Assembly: GCA_905215595.1 (NCBI GenBank)
Contig: CAJMQZ010000029.1
Coordinates: 1 to 20,366, forward strand
Source of the DNA: an uncultured bacterium
GTDB taxonomy: Bacteria > Bacillota > Clostridia > Oscillospirales > Ruminococcaceae
Direction of reading: 5' to 3'
Length of the DNA: 20,366 nt
Position numbers and translations under genes: made by a program. Positions 1 through 7,241 of the stretch are shown piece by piece. How positions within the stretch are numbered: the stretch's first letter is position 1; every line of letters begins with the position of its first letter. The notes below the pieces were generated by a model. The model had not been told where the DNA came from, searched no databases, and saw only the letters and a program-made list of their open reading frames with translations.

Positions 1-84
1 TTTGCTGCCGTGGCGCAGCAGCTCCACAGCGGTAAAGATGCCGGCAGGGCCTGCACCCACGATGATCAGATCATACTTTTCCAT
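1..84 (-). CDS. FAD-dependent dehydrogenase (COG2509-like), N-terminal fragment
   Basis: Only the first 28 codons lie in the window; the gene runs leftward off the edge. The translation begins MEKYDLIIVGAGPAGIFTAV, a classic dinucleotide-binding beta-alpha-beta turn (GAGPAG at residues 10-15) that binds the ADP part of FAD. The GAGPAGIFTA-type start resembles the COG2509 group of FAD-dependent dehydrogenases common in Clostridia, but other flavoproteins share this fold, so the exact family is inferred. The ATG at 84-82 follows an AAAGGAAC ribosome binding site at a suitable distance. The repeat-rich gap upstream separates it from the next leftward operon, so it probably has its own promoter. 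Confidence 0.75.
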   Translation of the reverse strand, partial: MEKYDLIIVGAGPAGIFTAVELLRHGSK

Positions 85-123
85 GATTTTGTTCCTTTTT
101 CCTTTTCTTGATAATTAGTGTAG

Positions 124-264
124 AACCCTCTCAGTCAACGCCTGACGGCGTTGCCAGCTCCCCCGAAGGGGGGAGCTTCCTCATTTCTCCTAACACTTTA
201 GTAATGAACGTAGCGGCTTGGCTCTCCCTTCGGGAGAGCTGGCGCGGGAGCGCCTGAGAGGGTT
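124..264. repeat. Two-armed palindromic intergenic repeat, copy 1
   Basis: The left end AACCCTCTCAGTCA and the right end GCCTGAGAGGGTT form terminal inverted repeats. Inside each end lies a short GC hairpin (ACGCCTGACGGCGT on the left) and then a second hairpin: AGCTCCCCC facing GGGGGAGCT on the left, GCTCTCCC facing GGGAGAGC on the right. The arms flank an AT-richer centre at about 181-220. The same architecture recurs at 7413, 12788 and 17360. No gene or transposase is inside. The 85-385 gap between genes holds this copy, the half copy at 320-373 and little else. Confidence 0.85.
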
Positions 265-319
265 TGCTTTGGTGCGCCCGGACACTTTGCAATTTACCCG
301 GTAACTTTCCGAGGAGAAA

Positions 320-373
320 TGTCACCGCAGGTGACAAAAAGGGGAATCTGGCGCGGGAGCGCCTGAGAGGGCG
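320..373. repeat. Single-arm (partial) copy of the intergenic repeat, inverted
   Basis: Read on the minus strand this is one arm of the family: CCCTCTCAGGCGC, a GGCGC/GCGCC hairpin, the string GCCAGATTCCCC, then a GTCACC/GGTGAC hairpin at 321-335. It matches the left arms of the copies at 7413 and 12788, which also carry AGATTCCCCC followed by GTCACC/GGTGAC. It lies just downstream of the DUF308 gene and could act as a weak transcript end, but no long T run follows. Confidence 0.7.
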
Positions 374-385
374 GGATTGTTTTCC

Positions 386-1090
386 TTACTCCTGCTCCTC
401 TTGCTCCACGGTGGCGCTCTCGTCCACATGGTCCAGTTCTACGGCAGTGGCTTCTGCATCGGTGCGGGTCACGTCCGGGGCGACAACGCCGTCGCCGTTC
501 AGATCCTCGCCGGTAATGCTTTCCAGCACAGACTGGGTCTCCGGGTGCAGCTTTGCAAAGCGGCGCACGGCCAGCACGGTGTACAGAGCGCTGAGCAGGT
601 TAATGGCGCCCTCCACGATCAGGATGACGCCGATGGCCATCACCAGTGTTTCCATGGCGCCGAAGGGGTTTGCGATCAGGATGACGCCCAGCACCACGCT
701 GAGCACCGGCAGCAGCAGAAAGCCTTTCCAGCTGTCGTAGCCGCAGCGGCGCAGGTCCAAGGCGTTCTGCACCCGGCCAATGGCGTCAAAGATGACGAAC
801 AGGCCGAACACGATGGGCAAAATGCTCACCACGATATCGCTGCGCAGCAGCAGAAAAACACCCAGTGCAAGGCAGATAAGGCCGGAGATCAGGGTAAGCT
901 GGCTTTGGAACACCCCGCGCTCCACCACAAAGTAGCGGATCAGCTGCACCGCTGCGCAGGCCAGCACCACGCCGCCCAGCGCGTAGCAGACGATGTTCAG
1001 CGCCGTGCCGGGCTTCATGACCAGAAAAATGCCCAGCCCGACGTACAGCAGGCTCATGAGGATCAGATTCCACTTCAGCTTTTTTACCAT
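386..1090 (-). CDS. DUF308/HdeD-like integral membrane protein with acidic C-terminal tail
   Basis: This 234-residue protein has about six hydrophobic helices (roughly residues 8-26, 30-51, 64-82, 86-105, 122-141, 146-169) with the regular two-helix spacing of the HdeD/DUF308 family. The family is named after an E. coli acid-resistance membrane protein; no biochemical role can be read from this sequence. The tail from about residue 178 is soluble and acidic, ends in VEQEEQE, and contains GEDLNGDGVV at 194-203, which resembles part of an EF-hand or dockerin calcium loop. The ATG at 1090 has AAAGGAAC upstream. A longer in-frame start at 1180 would overlap the MATE gene and is less likely. It lies 46 nt behind MATE, as the last gene of the operon. 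Confidence 0.8.
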   Translation of the reverse strand: MVKKLKWNLILMSLLYVGLGIFLVMKPGTALNIVCYALGGVVLACAAVQLIRYFVVERGVFQSQLTLISGLICLALGVFLLLRSDIVVSILPIVFGLFVIFDAIGRVQNALDLRRCGYDSWKGFLLLPVLSVVLGVILIANPFGAMETLVMAIGVILIVEGAINLLSALYTVLAVRRFAKLHPETQSVLESITGEDLNGDGVVAPDVTRTDAEATAVELDHVDESATVEQEEQE

Positions 1091-1136
1091 AGAGATCACG
1101 TTCCTTTCGTTTGCAGAGCCATTGCCCGCCCCCGGG

Positions 1137-2522
1137 TCAGTGGTACAGGGGTGCGATGGTGGTTTTGTTGATACGGGCATAGAAGGCCAGGCTCATCAGG
1201 ATGCTGACGACTTCCGCAATGAGGAAGGCCCACCAGACATTGTTGACGCTGCCGGTCTGTGCCAGCAGCCACGCTGCCGGCAGCAGCACGAACAGCTGGC
1301 GGCAGACCGAAACGATGAGGCTGAAGACGCCGTTGCCCAGCGCCTGAAAGACCGAGCTGAGCACGATGCTGACGCCCGCCAGCAGGAAATGCAGGCAGAT
1401 GATGCGCATGGCCGGGATGCCGATGGCAAGCATGGCGTCGCTGGCGGCAAAGATGCTCAGCACCTGCCGGGGTGCGAACTGGAAAATGCAGAAGCCCACC
1501 AGCATGATGCCTTCGGCGTAGCACACCGCCAGTTTGATGGTCTTTTTCACGCGGTCCGGTCTGCGGGCACCATAGTTGTAGCCGATGATGGGCACCATGC
1601 CGTTGTTCAGGCCGAAAATAGGCATGAACACGAAGCTTTGCAGCTTGAAGTAGACGCCGAACACCGCCACCGCCGTAGCGGAGAAGGCCATCAGGATCAG
1701 GTTCATGCCGAAGGTCATCAGGCTGCCCACGCACTGCATGGCGATGCTGGGCAGACCCACGGTGTAGATGCGGCCAATGGCCTTGGCGCTGGGCCGGAAG
1801 CCCTTGAAACTGATCTGGATATCCGGGTTTTTGCGGGTGTTGAAGTACAACGTCATGCCTGCGCCGCAGAACTGACCGATGACGGTCGCCACCGCCGCGC
1901 CGGTGGTGCCGGACAGCGCCTCGCCGCAGTAGCCGAAGATGAAGATGGGGTCCAGAATGATGTTCACCACGGCACCCACCAGCTGGCTGATCATGCTCAG
2001 ATGGGTGCGCCCGGTGGCGGCCAGCAGCTTTTCGCCCATGGTCTGGGTGAAAATGCCCAGACTGAAGATGCAGCACACCGACAGATACCGGATGCCCTGC
2101 TGCGCGATGACGGGGTCACTGGTCTGGGCGTAGAAGTAGGGCTTCATACAGGTAAGGCCGATGACAAAAAACACCGCAAAGCTGCACAGGGAAAGGAAGA
2201 TGCCGTTTTCTGCGGTGGTGTTGGCGCGGCTCTGGTTCTTCTCGCCAAGGCTCTTGCTCAGCAGGGCATTCACGCCCACGCCGGTGCCCACGCCCACGGC
2301 GATCATGACGTTCTGCAATGAAAAGGCCAGCGATACGGCGGTAAGAGCGCTCTCGCTGACATGGGACACGAACACCGAGTCCACCACGTTATACAGCGCC
2401 TGCACCAGCATGGAGATCATCATCGGGATGCTGAGCTTGAGCAAAAGGGGGTTGATCTCCATGGTGCCCATGATGTTTTCCCGCGCCTCGGCGGGTGCGG
2501 TCTGCGATTGATTTGTTTTCAC
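1137..2522 (-). CDS. MATE family multidrug/cation efflux transporter
   Basis: The 461-residue protein has the length and roughly twelve-helix pattern of MATE antiporters, which export organic cations or drugs in exchange for Na+ or H+. Family features include LSIPMMISMLVQALYNVVDSVFV near residues 30-52 and the matching second-half segment around GLNNGMVPIIGYNYGA. The branch looks closest to the MepA/NorM-like Firmicutes exporters; the substrate cannot be told. The start is a GTG at 2522 chosen because AAGGAG (complement of 2529-2534) is ideally spaced; the first in-frame ATG is 17 codons later and lacks a comparable site. A 13-bp perfect hairpin lies just upstream of the ribosome binding site. 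The DUF308 gene follows after 46 nt. Confidence 0.93.
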   Translation of the reverse strand: MKTNQSQTAPAEARENIMGTMEINPLLLKLSIPMMISMLVQALYNVVDSVFVSHVSESALTAVSLAFSLQNVMIAVGVGTGVGVNALLSKSLGEKNQSRANTTAENGIFLSLCSFAVFFVIGLTCMKPYFYAQTSDPVIAQQGIRYLSVCCIFSLGIFTQTMGEKLLAATGRTHLSMISQLVGAVVNIILDPIFIFGYCGEALSGTTGAAVATVIGQFCGAGMTLYFNTRKNPDIQISFKGFRPSAKAIGRIYTVGLPSIAMQCVGSLMTFGMNLILMAFSATAVAVFGVYFKLQSFVFMPIFGLNNGMVPIIGYNYGARRPDRVKKTIKLAVCYAEGIMLVGFCIFQFAPRQVLSIFAASDAMLAIGIPAMRIICLHFLLAGVSIVLSSVFQALGNGVFSLIVSVCRQLFVLLPAAWLLAQTGSVNNVWWAFLIAEVVSILMSLAFYARINKTTIAPLYH

Positions 2523-2528
2523 GATTTC

Positions 2529-2534
2529 TCCTTG
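2529..2534 (-). promoter_or_regulatory. Ribosome binding site deciding a GTG start for the MATE gene
   Basis: The minus strand reads AAGGAG, six bases before GTG at 2522. This supports the non-ATG start. Confidence 0.7.
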
Positions 2535-2542
2535 CCGGAAAT

Positions 2543-2572
2543 GTGGGCAGGGCGCAGAAGCGCCCTGCCCAC
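2543..2572. other. Perfect 13-bp hairpin between the kinase-like and MATE genes
   Basis: GTGGGCAGGGCGC (2543-2555) and its exact reverse complement (2560-2572) flank a 4-nt loop. In the leftward transcript this very stable stem sits after the kinase-like gene and about 8 nt before the MATE ribosome binding site. No U run follows on that strand, so a simple intrinsic terminator is unlikely. Attenuation, RNA processing or 3'-end protection of the upstream message are all possible. Confidence 0.75.
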
Positions 2573-2605
2573 GTTCTGTCGTTGTTTATTGGGTCTGGCT
2601 GGGGG

Positions 2606-3208
2606 TCACAGCGTCTTTTCCTTTGCGGCGGCTGCGTCCAAGATCATCTTTACGCAGGTCTCGCGGCCAAGGGCGGCGTTGATGGCCAGATCGTAGTTAT
2701 GGGCATCGCCCCAGCGGTTCTGGGTGTAGTAGTTGTAGTAGGCCGAGCGGTTGCGGTCGGTCTTTTCCACCTCTTCCTTGATGCCCTTTTCGTCCTTGGC
2801 CTTTACCAAGGGGTTCGTCTTGGCGTACTGCAGACGCCACTCCTTGGGTGCATACACGAACACCCGCAGCACGTCCTTGCGCTCCCGCAGAACGTAGTCA
2901 CCGCAGCGGCCAAGGATCACGCAGGGGCCTTCCTCGGCCAGCTGCTTGATGATACGGCTCTGCAGAATGAACACCTGATCGCCCAGCGGCAGCTCATTGC
3001 CCATGGTGTACAGGCTGTACAGCAGGCTGTGGGTATGCCGTTTCTCGCTGGCGGCAACAGCCTCCTCCGACAAGCCGGAGTTCTTTGCTGCCATGGTGAT
3101 CAGCTCCTTGTCGTAAAGCTTGATGCCCAGTGCATTTGCCACGTCCTCTGCGATGTAGCGTCCGCCGGTGCAGTACTCACGGCCCAAAGTGATGATCGTC
3201 TTTGCCAT
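2606..3208 (-). CDS. Cytidylate kinase-like family protein (Cytidylate_kin2 type)
   Basis: The 200-residue P-loop protein begins MAKTIITLGREYCTGGRYIA and matches the cytidylate-kinase-like family (PF13189), whose usual N-terminus is GREYGSGG followed by a helix. It then has the LYDKELI segment near 31-37 and a central ILQSRIIKQLAEEGPCVILGRCGDYVL region in which GR(C/S)GDYVL is typical. Housekeeping Cmk is a different subfamily, so nucleotide phosphorylation is a family inference and the substrate is unknown. The ATG at 3208 follows AGGAGG closely; a longer in-frame start at 3229 would put that site inside the gene. The P-loop equivalent reads CTGG rather than GSGG. It lies in the leftward operon, 39 nt after the C39-like gene. 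Confidence 0.85.
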   Translation of the reverse strand: MAKTIITLGREYCTGGRYIAEDVANALGIKLYDKELITMAAKNSGLSEEAVAASEKRHTHSLLYSLYTMGNELPLGDQVFILQSRIIKQLAEEGPCVILGRCGDYVLRERKDVLRVFVYAPKEWRLQYAKTNPLVKAKDEKGIKEEVEKTDRNRSAYYNYYTQNRWGDAHNYDLAINAALGRETCVKMILDAAAAKEKTL

Positions 3209-3247
3209 AATGTGTTCCTCCTGTTTCATATATCGCCCTGAAAAAGC

Positions 3248-4627
3248 TTACGGCTGTGCCGGGGCGTCCCCGGTCTGGCCATTGGCTTTGGGTTCTGTGC
3301 TGGCAGGCGCGGGTTTCGGCTTCGGCAGCCGTACCTCTGCTACCCGCATGGTGCCGGTCTGGTCCACTGCATACACGCTGCAGCGCCCGCCTGCGGCCAG
3401 CAGCTCCGGCGGAAACTGTACCCCGCCGTCCTCGGTGCGGGTACAGCGCAAAAAGGTGCGGTGGGCGGTAGTGGCGTGCGCCACGCCATCGTGGGGTGCG
3501 CAGGCGATCCAGCCGGAAAAATCCTCCGGCAGGTCTGCGGGCTCGCCCCGCCGCTCAAAATAGTAAGTGCCCGGCGCGCTGCCGGCGTGCAGCTCGCACC
3601 GCAGCCGCCGGGGACGGTCGGCCTCAGTCTCCCGCTGCTTTGGCCGCAGGGCAATGGCCTTGCCGGTAAAGTAACGCATAAAATCCACCAGCGCCATGGT
3701 GCAGTTCACCGCACCGTCGGTATCGGCGGTGGGGTCGTTCAGCAGCACAAAATCTGCCATTACGGCGTCATCGTGGCCAAAGCCGTGCAGCCCCATCCAC
3801 AGCCGCACCGGGTCGCGCTGGCCGCGCACCCGCCGCTCCACCTGCACCGCCACCGAGCAGCCGTCGTGGATTTGCTCCCGCAGGTCAGCAAGGTCCATCC
3901 ATGCCTGCCAGCAGGGGTAGCCGCAGCAGCCTGCGGCGGCCGCCGCAAAGGCGGTGTTGCCGGTGCTGCGGGTGCTGCCGTCCTCCATGGCGTAGGCCAC
4001 TTCTTCCGGCAGGATATCTTCGCCCCAGCGGTTCATCAGCGCCGCCATGACCAGCGGCAGGTCCATCTCCCGCCCAAAGCTGGGGTCATGGGCAGAAAGG
4101 CAGTATTCCGGCAGATAGAGCCGCCGGTTCAGCGGGTGGCCGTTGTGCTTTTCCCACGCAAGGGGACGCACCGCCGCTGCCAGCAGACGCACTGCCGGGG
4201 TGACTTTATCGTTGTTGGTGGAAAGGTTCACCTGCAATTGCACGCCGGTGCCGCCGCCCGGGGCGGCTACCGTGACGGTATCGCCCATCAAAAAGATCAT
4301 GCCGTCCTCGCTCTGGCTGGACACGCTGCACCGGGGGTAGTCCGGTGCCCACTTGCCAAAGCTCATCCAGGCTGTCCACGCCCCTGCTGCGTACACCCGG
4401 CAGCGCACCTCCACCATGGTGTCCCGGGGTGCATGGGCGTTCCAGCTGACATTCAGATTGCAGAACGCCGGCATGGCGAATTCCGGGGTGGTGTAGCTGC
4501 CGTACAAAAGGCTGCGTCCGGCCACGCTGTCCAGCACCAGTGCGCCGTTTTCCAGCGCAACGTTGTCCAGCTGCCCGCGGGAAAAGGTCTCTGTCCCCTG
4601 CAGCACAAGATTATTCCGTTGTTCCAT
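3248..4627 (-). CDS. C39-peptidase-like protein, probably a pseudoenzyme
   Basis: This 459-residue protein has no clear signal peptide or membrane helix. Residues 1-155 are beta-rich and resemble a carbohydrate-binding or jelly-roll module. Residues about 168-330 follow the order of the C39-like peptidase family: LPEYC (172-176), an MAALMNRWGEDILPEEVAYA helix (194-213), GNTAFAAAAAG (223-233), a DLREQIHDGCSVAVQV strand region, and VLLNDP (294-299). By recalled consensus the nucleophile Cys should align near D189 and the active His near L276, so proteolysis looks unlikely. The C-terminus is rich in Pro and Ala. ATG at 4627 follows AAAGGAG. It lies between the DUF624 and kinase-like genes with gaps of 31 and 39 nt. 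Function unknown. Confidence 0.65.
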   Translation of the reverse strand: MEQRNNLVLQGTETFSRGQLDNVALENGALVLDSVAGRSLLYGSYTTPEFAMPAFCNLNVSWNAHAPRDTMVEVRCRVYAAGAWTAWMSFGKWAPDYPRCSVSSQSEDGMIFLMGDTVTVAAPGGGTGVQLQVNLSTNNDKVTPAVRLLAAAVRPLAWEKHNGHPLNRRLYLPEYCLSAHDPSFGREMDLPLVMAALMNRWGEDILPEEVAYAMEDGSTRSTGNTAFAAAAAGCCGYPCWQAWMDLADLREQIHDGCSVAVQVERRVRGQRDPVRLWMGLHGFGHDDAVMADFVLLNDPTADTDGAVNCTMALVDFMRYFTGKAIALRPKQRETEADRPRRLRCELHAGSAPGTYYFERRGEPADLPEDFSGWIACAPHDGVAHATTAHRTFLRCTRTEDGGVQFPPELLAAGGRCSVYAVDQTGTMRVAEVRLPKPKPAPASTEPKANGQTGDAPAQP

Positions 4628-4658
4628 GGGACATCGCTCCTTTCCGCAGCATTATCGC

Positions 4659-5498
4659 TTATTTTTCCGGGGTGTCGTCGTCGGCGTAGTCCTCCTTCAG
4701 GGCTGCTTCCAGCTCGGCGTCCTTCATCTTGCGGATGTTCTCCTCGATGTGGAACACCCGGTCAATATCACCATACACGATCTGGCAGGACACCTCGGTG
4801 ACGAACCAGAAGCCGAAGATCAGCATCAGGAAAAGCCCCAGCGGCATGCACAGGATCACCACGCCCCAGAACAGCACCTGCACGATGGCGGCAGCCAGTG
4901 CGTGGGGCAGAAAGGCGATCATGCAGTTGATGCTGTTTTTCAAAGTCAGGCTCAAGGGCTGGTCCAGCAGCACCACCTGCGGCCACATATAGGCAAACAG
5001 CATCTGGAACAGCACCAGATTGAGCACCGTAGCCACCCACAGCGGGACGCCCACGTTGGTGCCGTGGTACAGCATATTGAAGCAGAAATAGACGAGGAAA
5101 ATTTGCAGCGTGACCACCACGGTGTACAGCACACCGGGCACAAGGCTGGCCTTGAAATTGCGCTTGAAGGCCTTGCGGTAGGTCACCCACCAGTAGCCCG
5201 CCTCATCGCGCAGCGCGCGCAGGACGGTATCGTACATTCCGGCCAGCGCCGGGCCCGCCAGCAGGCCGCCCACGGCGGCGCTGCCCAGCATCACCGGCAG
5301 GCTGTTCTGCAAAAAGCCGATGTACACTAAGCAGATGACCGGTGCAAACCCGATGCAGGTCAGCAGGTTTGCAAGGAACATCCCGTTCATATCACGGCCT
5401 ACAAGCTCAAAAAAGCGGCCGATGCCGGTCTTGCGGGGGGCGTCCTTTTCGACGCCCTTACCGGCTTTGAAATCATTGGCAGAAGGAAAAAGACCCAT
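4659..5498 (-). CDS. DUF624 (YesL-like) integral membrane protein
   Basis: The 279-residue protein has about six hydrophobic stretches, including LANLLTCIGFAPVICLVYIGF, a Gly/Ala-rich helix, LVPGVLYTVVVTLQIFLVYF, VATVLNLVLFQMLFAYMW and two long C-terminal helices. The order, the RALRDEAGYWWVTYRKAFKRN loop and the MGLF start match the YesL/DUF624 family of Firmicutes, often linked to sugar uptake loci; molecular role unknown. The MGLF start at 5498 is chosen over upstream in-frame ATGs at 5564 and 5621: the predicted promoter (5578-5606) would start RNA almost on the 5564 codon, and GAGAGG lies upstream of 5498. The tail is acidic and charged. It is the first gene of the five-gene leftward unit. 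Confidence 0.8.
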   Translation of the reverse strand: MGLFPSANDFKAGKGVEKDAPRKTGIGRFFELVGRDMNGMFLANLLTCIGFAPVICLVYIGFLQNSLPVMLGSAAVGGLLAGPALAGMYDTVLRALRDEAGYWWVTYRKAFKRNFKASLVPGVLYTVVVTLQIFLVYFCFNMLYHGTNVGVPLWVATVLNLVLFQMLFAYMWPQVVLLDQPLSLTLKNSINCMIAFLPHALAAAIVQVLFWGVVILCMPLGLFLMLIFGFWFVTEVSCQIVYGDIDRVFHIEENIRKMKDAELEAALKEDYADDDTPEK

Positions 5499-5577
5499 AG
5501 TAACTGCGGTACCTCTCTTACGTTTTTTACCGGCACCGCAGGCGTTTTGTCTGGAAAGTGCCATTGTGCTGGCTTTA

Positions 5578-5606
5578 CAGATATAAATATACCCGTATTT
5601 TGTCAA
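5578..5606 (-). promoter_or_regulatory. Sigma-A-type promoter for the leftward DUF624 operon
   Basis: On the minus strand a perfect TTGACA (5601-5606) is followed after exactly 17 nt by TATCTG (5578-5583), a near-consensus -10. Transcription would start near 5570, leaving about 70 nt before the MGLF start codon. It is divergent from the plsC promoter. Confidence 0.75.
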
Positions 5607-5652
5607 TTTTGCAAGACACAACTCGGTCGAATTGTAAAAAAACTTTTATCTC

Positions 5653-5681
5653 TCCCTTTTTTGCGCAAAATGTGCTACAAT
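5653..5681 (+). promoter_or_regulatory. Extended -10 promoter for plsC
   Basis: TGCTACAAT at 5673-5681 is an extended -10 (TGn plus TACAAT). The hexamer 17 nt upstream, TCCCTT (5653-5658), is a poor -35, as is usual when an extended -10 compensates. The start would fall near 5688, about 30 nt before the plsC ATG. Confidence 0.6.
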
Positions 5682-5716
5682 GACAATGGCATTTTTTGCA
5701 ATAGGAGGAAACCATT

Positions 5717-6445
5717 ATGAGCATTCTTCGCACCATTGCGATGTTTATTTATCTGTTCGGGTACATGATCCTGCATTACGGCATCCTGCGCCGCGCCGAG
5801 CGCGCCGCAGCCGCCGGAGATACCGCCACCGTGGAGCAGATCGTGAACCAGCATATCCCCCGCTGGAGCCGGGGCATCCTGAAGGTGACCGGTGTTTCCC
5901 TGTCCGTGGAGGGGCTGGAGAATATTCCCAAAGACCGTCCCTGCGTGTTTGTGGCGAACCACCGCAGCTACTACGACATCCCTTTGCTGCTGGCAGGGCT
6001 GGAAAAGCCCCACGGCATCCTTGCCAAGGAGGAGCTGGAAAAGATTCCCCTGCTCAACCGCTGGATGAAGCTGCTGGGCTGTGTGTTCGTGCAGCGTGAC
6101 GATGTGCGCGCCTCGGTGCGGGCACTGAACGATGCCACCGCCATCGTGGAGGGCGGCCGCAGCTTCGTCATCTTCCCCGAGGGTACCCGCTACAAGGGCG
6201 AAGAGGGCGGCGCAGGCGAGTTCAAGGCCGGTGCTTTCCGCATTGCAGTCAAGACCGGTGCCCCGGTGGTGCCGGTGGCTGTGACCGGTGCCCGCGCCCT
6301 GTTTGAGGCAAACGGCAACCGCTGCCGCCCGGGCAGTGTGCGCATCAAGATCATGCCCCCCATCCAGACCGCCGGCATGAGCAAGGCCGAGCAGAAGCAG
6401 CTGCCCGACGCCGTGCGCCAAAGCATTCTGGCTGCCCTGAAGTAA
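5717..6445 (+). CDS. plsC: 1-acyl-sn-glycerol-3-phosphate acyltransferase (PlsC family)
   Basis: The enzyme transfers an acyl chain to lysophosphatidic acid to make phosphatidic acid in membrane phospholipid synthesis. The 242-residue protein has a hydrophobic N-terminal helix (residues 6-25) for membrane association. All acyltransferase motifs are visible: NHRSYYD at 81-87 (the NHx4D catalytic His and Asp), GCVFVQRDD at 121-129, FPEGTR at 153-158 for phosphate binding, and VVPVAVTGA further on. Length is normal for the family. ATG at 5717 follows AGGAGG. The membrane protein gene at 6487 begins 41 nt later, probably on the same transcript. Some PlsC paralogues use other acyl acceptors, so substrate is by family only. 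Confidence 0.92.
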   Translation: MSILRTIAMFIYLFGYMILHYGILRRAERAAAAGDTATVEQIVNQHIPRWSRGILKVTGVSLSVEGLENIPKDRPCVFVANHRSYYDIPLLLAGLEKPHGILAKEELEKIPLLNRWMKLLGCVFVQRDDVRASVRALNDATAIVEGGRSFVIFPEGTRYKGEEGGAGEFKAGAFRIAVKTGAPVVPVAVTGARALFEANGNRCRPGSVRIKIMPPIQTAGMSKAEQKQLPDAVRQSILAALK

Positions 6446-6486
6446 CAGCCTTTCCCGCCCGTTTCACCACACAGGAGAACTATTTT

Positions 6487-7239
6487 ATGGCAAGCTACCG
6501 TTACGAACGCGACATTGACCCCAAGGACCTCAAGCCCCGCAAACAGCGGCAGTACAGCCGCAAAGAGCGCTGGGTAAACTGGTGGGACTACAACCTGAAA
6601 TGGGTGCTCCTCTTCGGCATTGCGGGTGCGTTCGTGGCGTACTGCTTTATCGGGCAGTACTTCCTGACCACCCACCCGGATTACAACGTGGCGGTGGTAA
6701 GCCCCTACTACCTGCCCGAAGCCACCGTCACCGCCCTGCAACAGCAGCTTGCCGCCTACGGCGAGGACTGCAACGGGGACGGCAAGGTGGTGGTGAAGCT
6801 GAACCAGTACACCATGGCCTTCAACAGTGAGGACTCGGACGCCTATCTGGATATGGCAGGCACCACCAAGCTTTCCACCGATATCCAAAGTTCCCTCAGT
6901 TCCATCTTTATCCTCTACGACCCCGCAGGCTTCCAGCAGACCACCGGCACTTTGCGGTATCTGGACGGCCATCTGCCTAAGTCCGACGCCGACAGCGACT
7001 GGTGGAATATGGTCTACCGCTGGACGGACTGCCCGGTGCTGACCGGGATGGAGCTGGGCAGCTACACCTCGGACGCAGTGCAGAGCGCCAGCGGCGACAG
7101 CCAACAGCTGCTGGCAGATTACTATATCGGCATCCGGGGCGCATGGCTGAAGGAATCGGCTTCCCTGCTGGAAAACAGCGAGACCCTTTGGGCAAACCTG
7201 ACCGCCGGGGCTGTCTCCACCGCCGGGGAGGGGCACTAA
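6487..7239 (+). CDS. Single-pass membrane protein of unknown function
   Basis: I do not recognise a named family. The 250-residue product has a basic, Arg/Lys-rich cytoplasmic N-terminus (residues 1-37), one hydrophobic helix at about 38-60, and a polar domain of about 190 residues that should lie outside the membrane. That domain contains GEDCNGDGKVVV at 92-103, a partial calcium-loop-like string, and is rich in Asp, Ser, Thr and aromatic residues; FILYDPAGF (141-149) is a likely core strand. Start at 6487 is supported by AGGAGA. It lies between plsC and the 56-residue gene, whose start is 2 nt beyond its stop, suggesting coupled expression and perhaps a joint envelope role. Confidence 0.8.
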   Translation: MASYRYERDIDPKDLKPRKQRQYSRKERWVNWWDYNLKWVLLFGIAGAFVAYCFIGQYFLTTHPDYNVAVVSPYYLPEATVTALQQQLAAYGEDCNGDGKVVVKLNQYTMAFNSEDSDAYLDMAGTTKLSTDIQSSLSSIFILYDPAGFQQTTGTLRYLDGHLPKSDADSDWWNMVYRWTDCPVLTGMELGSYTSDAVQSASGDSQQLLADYYIGIRGAWLKESASLLENSETLWANLTAGAVSTAGEGH

Positions 7240-7241
7240 AG

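Noticed and set aside
124..373. Possible CRISPR or tandem array because similar GC-rich palindromes recur
   Set aside because: Copies are scattered over 17 kb with no regular spacing or unique spacers, and they are palindromic two-armed units. No cas gene is present.
1091..1180. Longer N-terminus for the DUF308 protein starting at 1180
   Set aside because: It would overlap the end of the MATE gene by 44 nt and add a Pro-rich, non-family segment, while the ATG at 1090 has a well-placed AAAGGA.
993..2321. Long open frame (442 codons) on the plus strand opposite the MATE gene
   Set aside because: It is the antisense of a clear MATE coding sequence, is rich in His, Gln and Ala as expected for shadow frames in GC-rich DNA, and has no family signature or good ribosome binding site.
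3461..4801. 446-codon plus-strand frame opposite the C39-like and DUF624 genes
   Set aside because: It spans the junction of two well-supported minus-strand genes with proper starts and ribosome binding sites, and its composition is typical of an antisense shadow.
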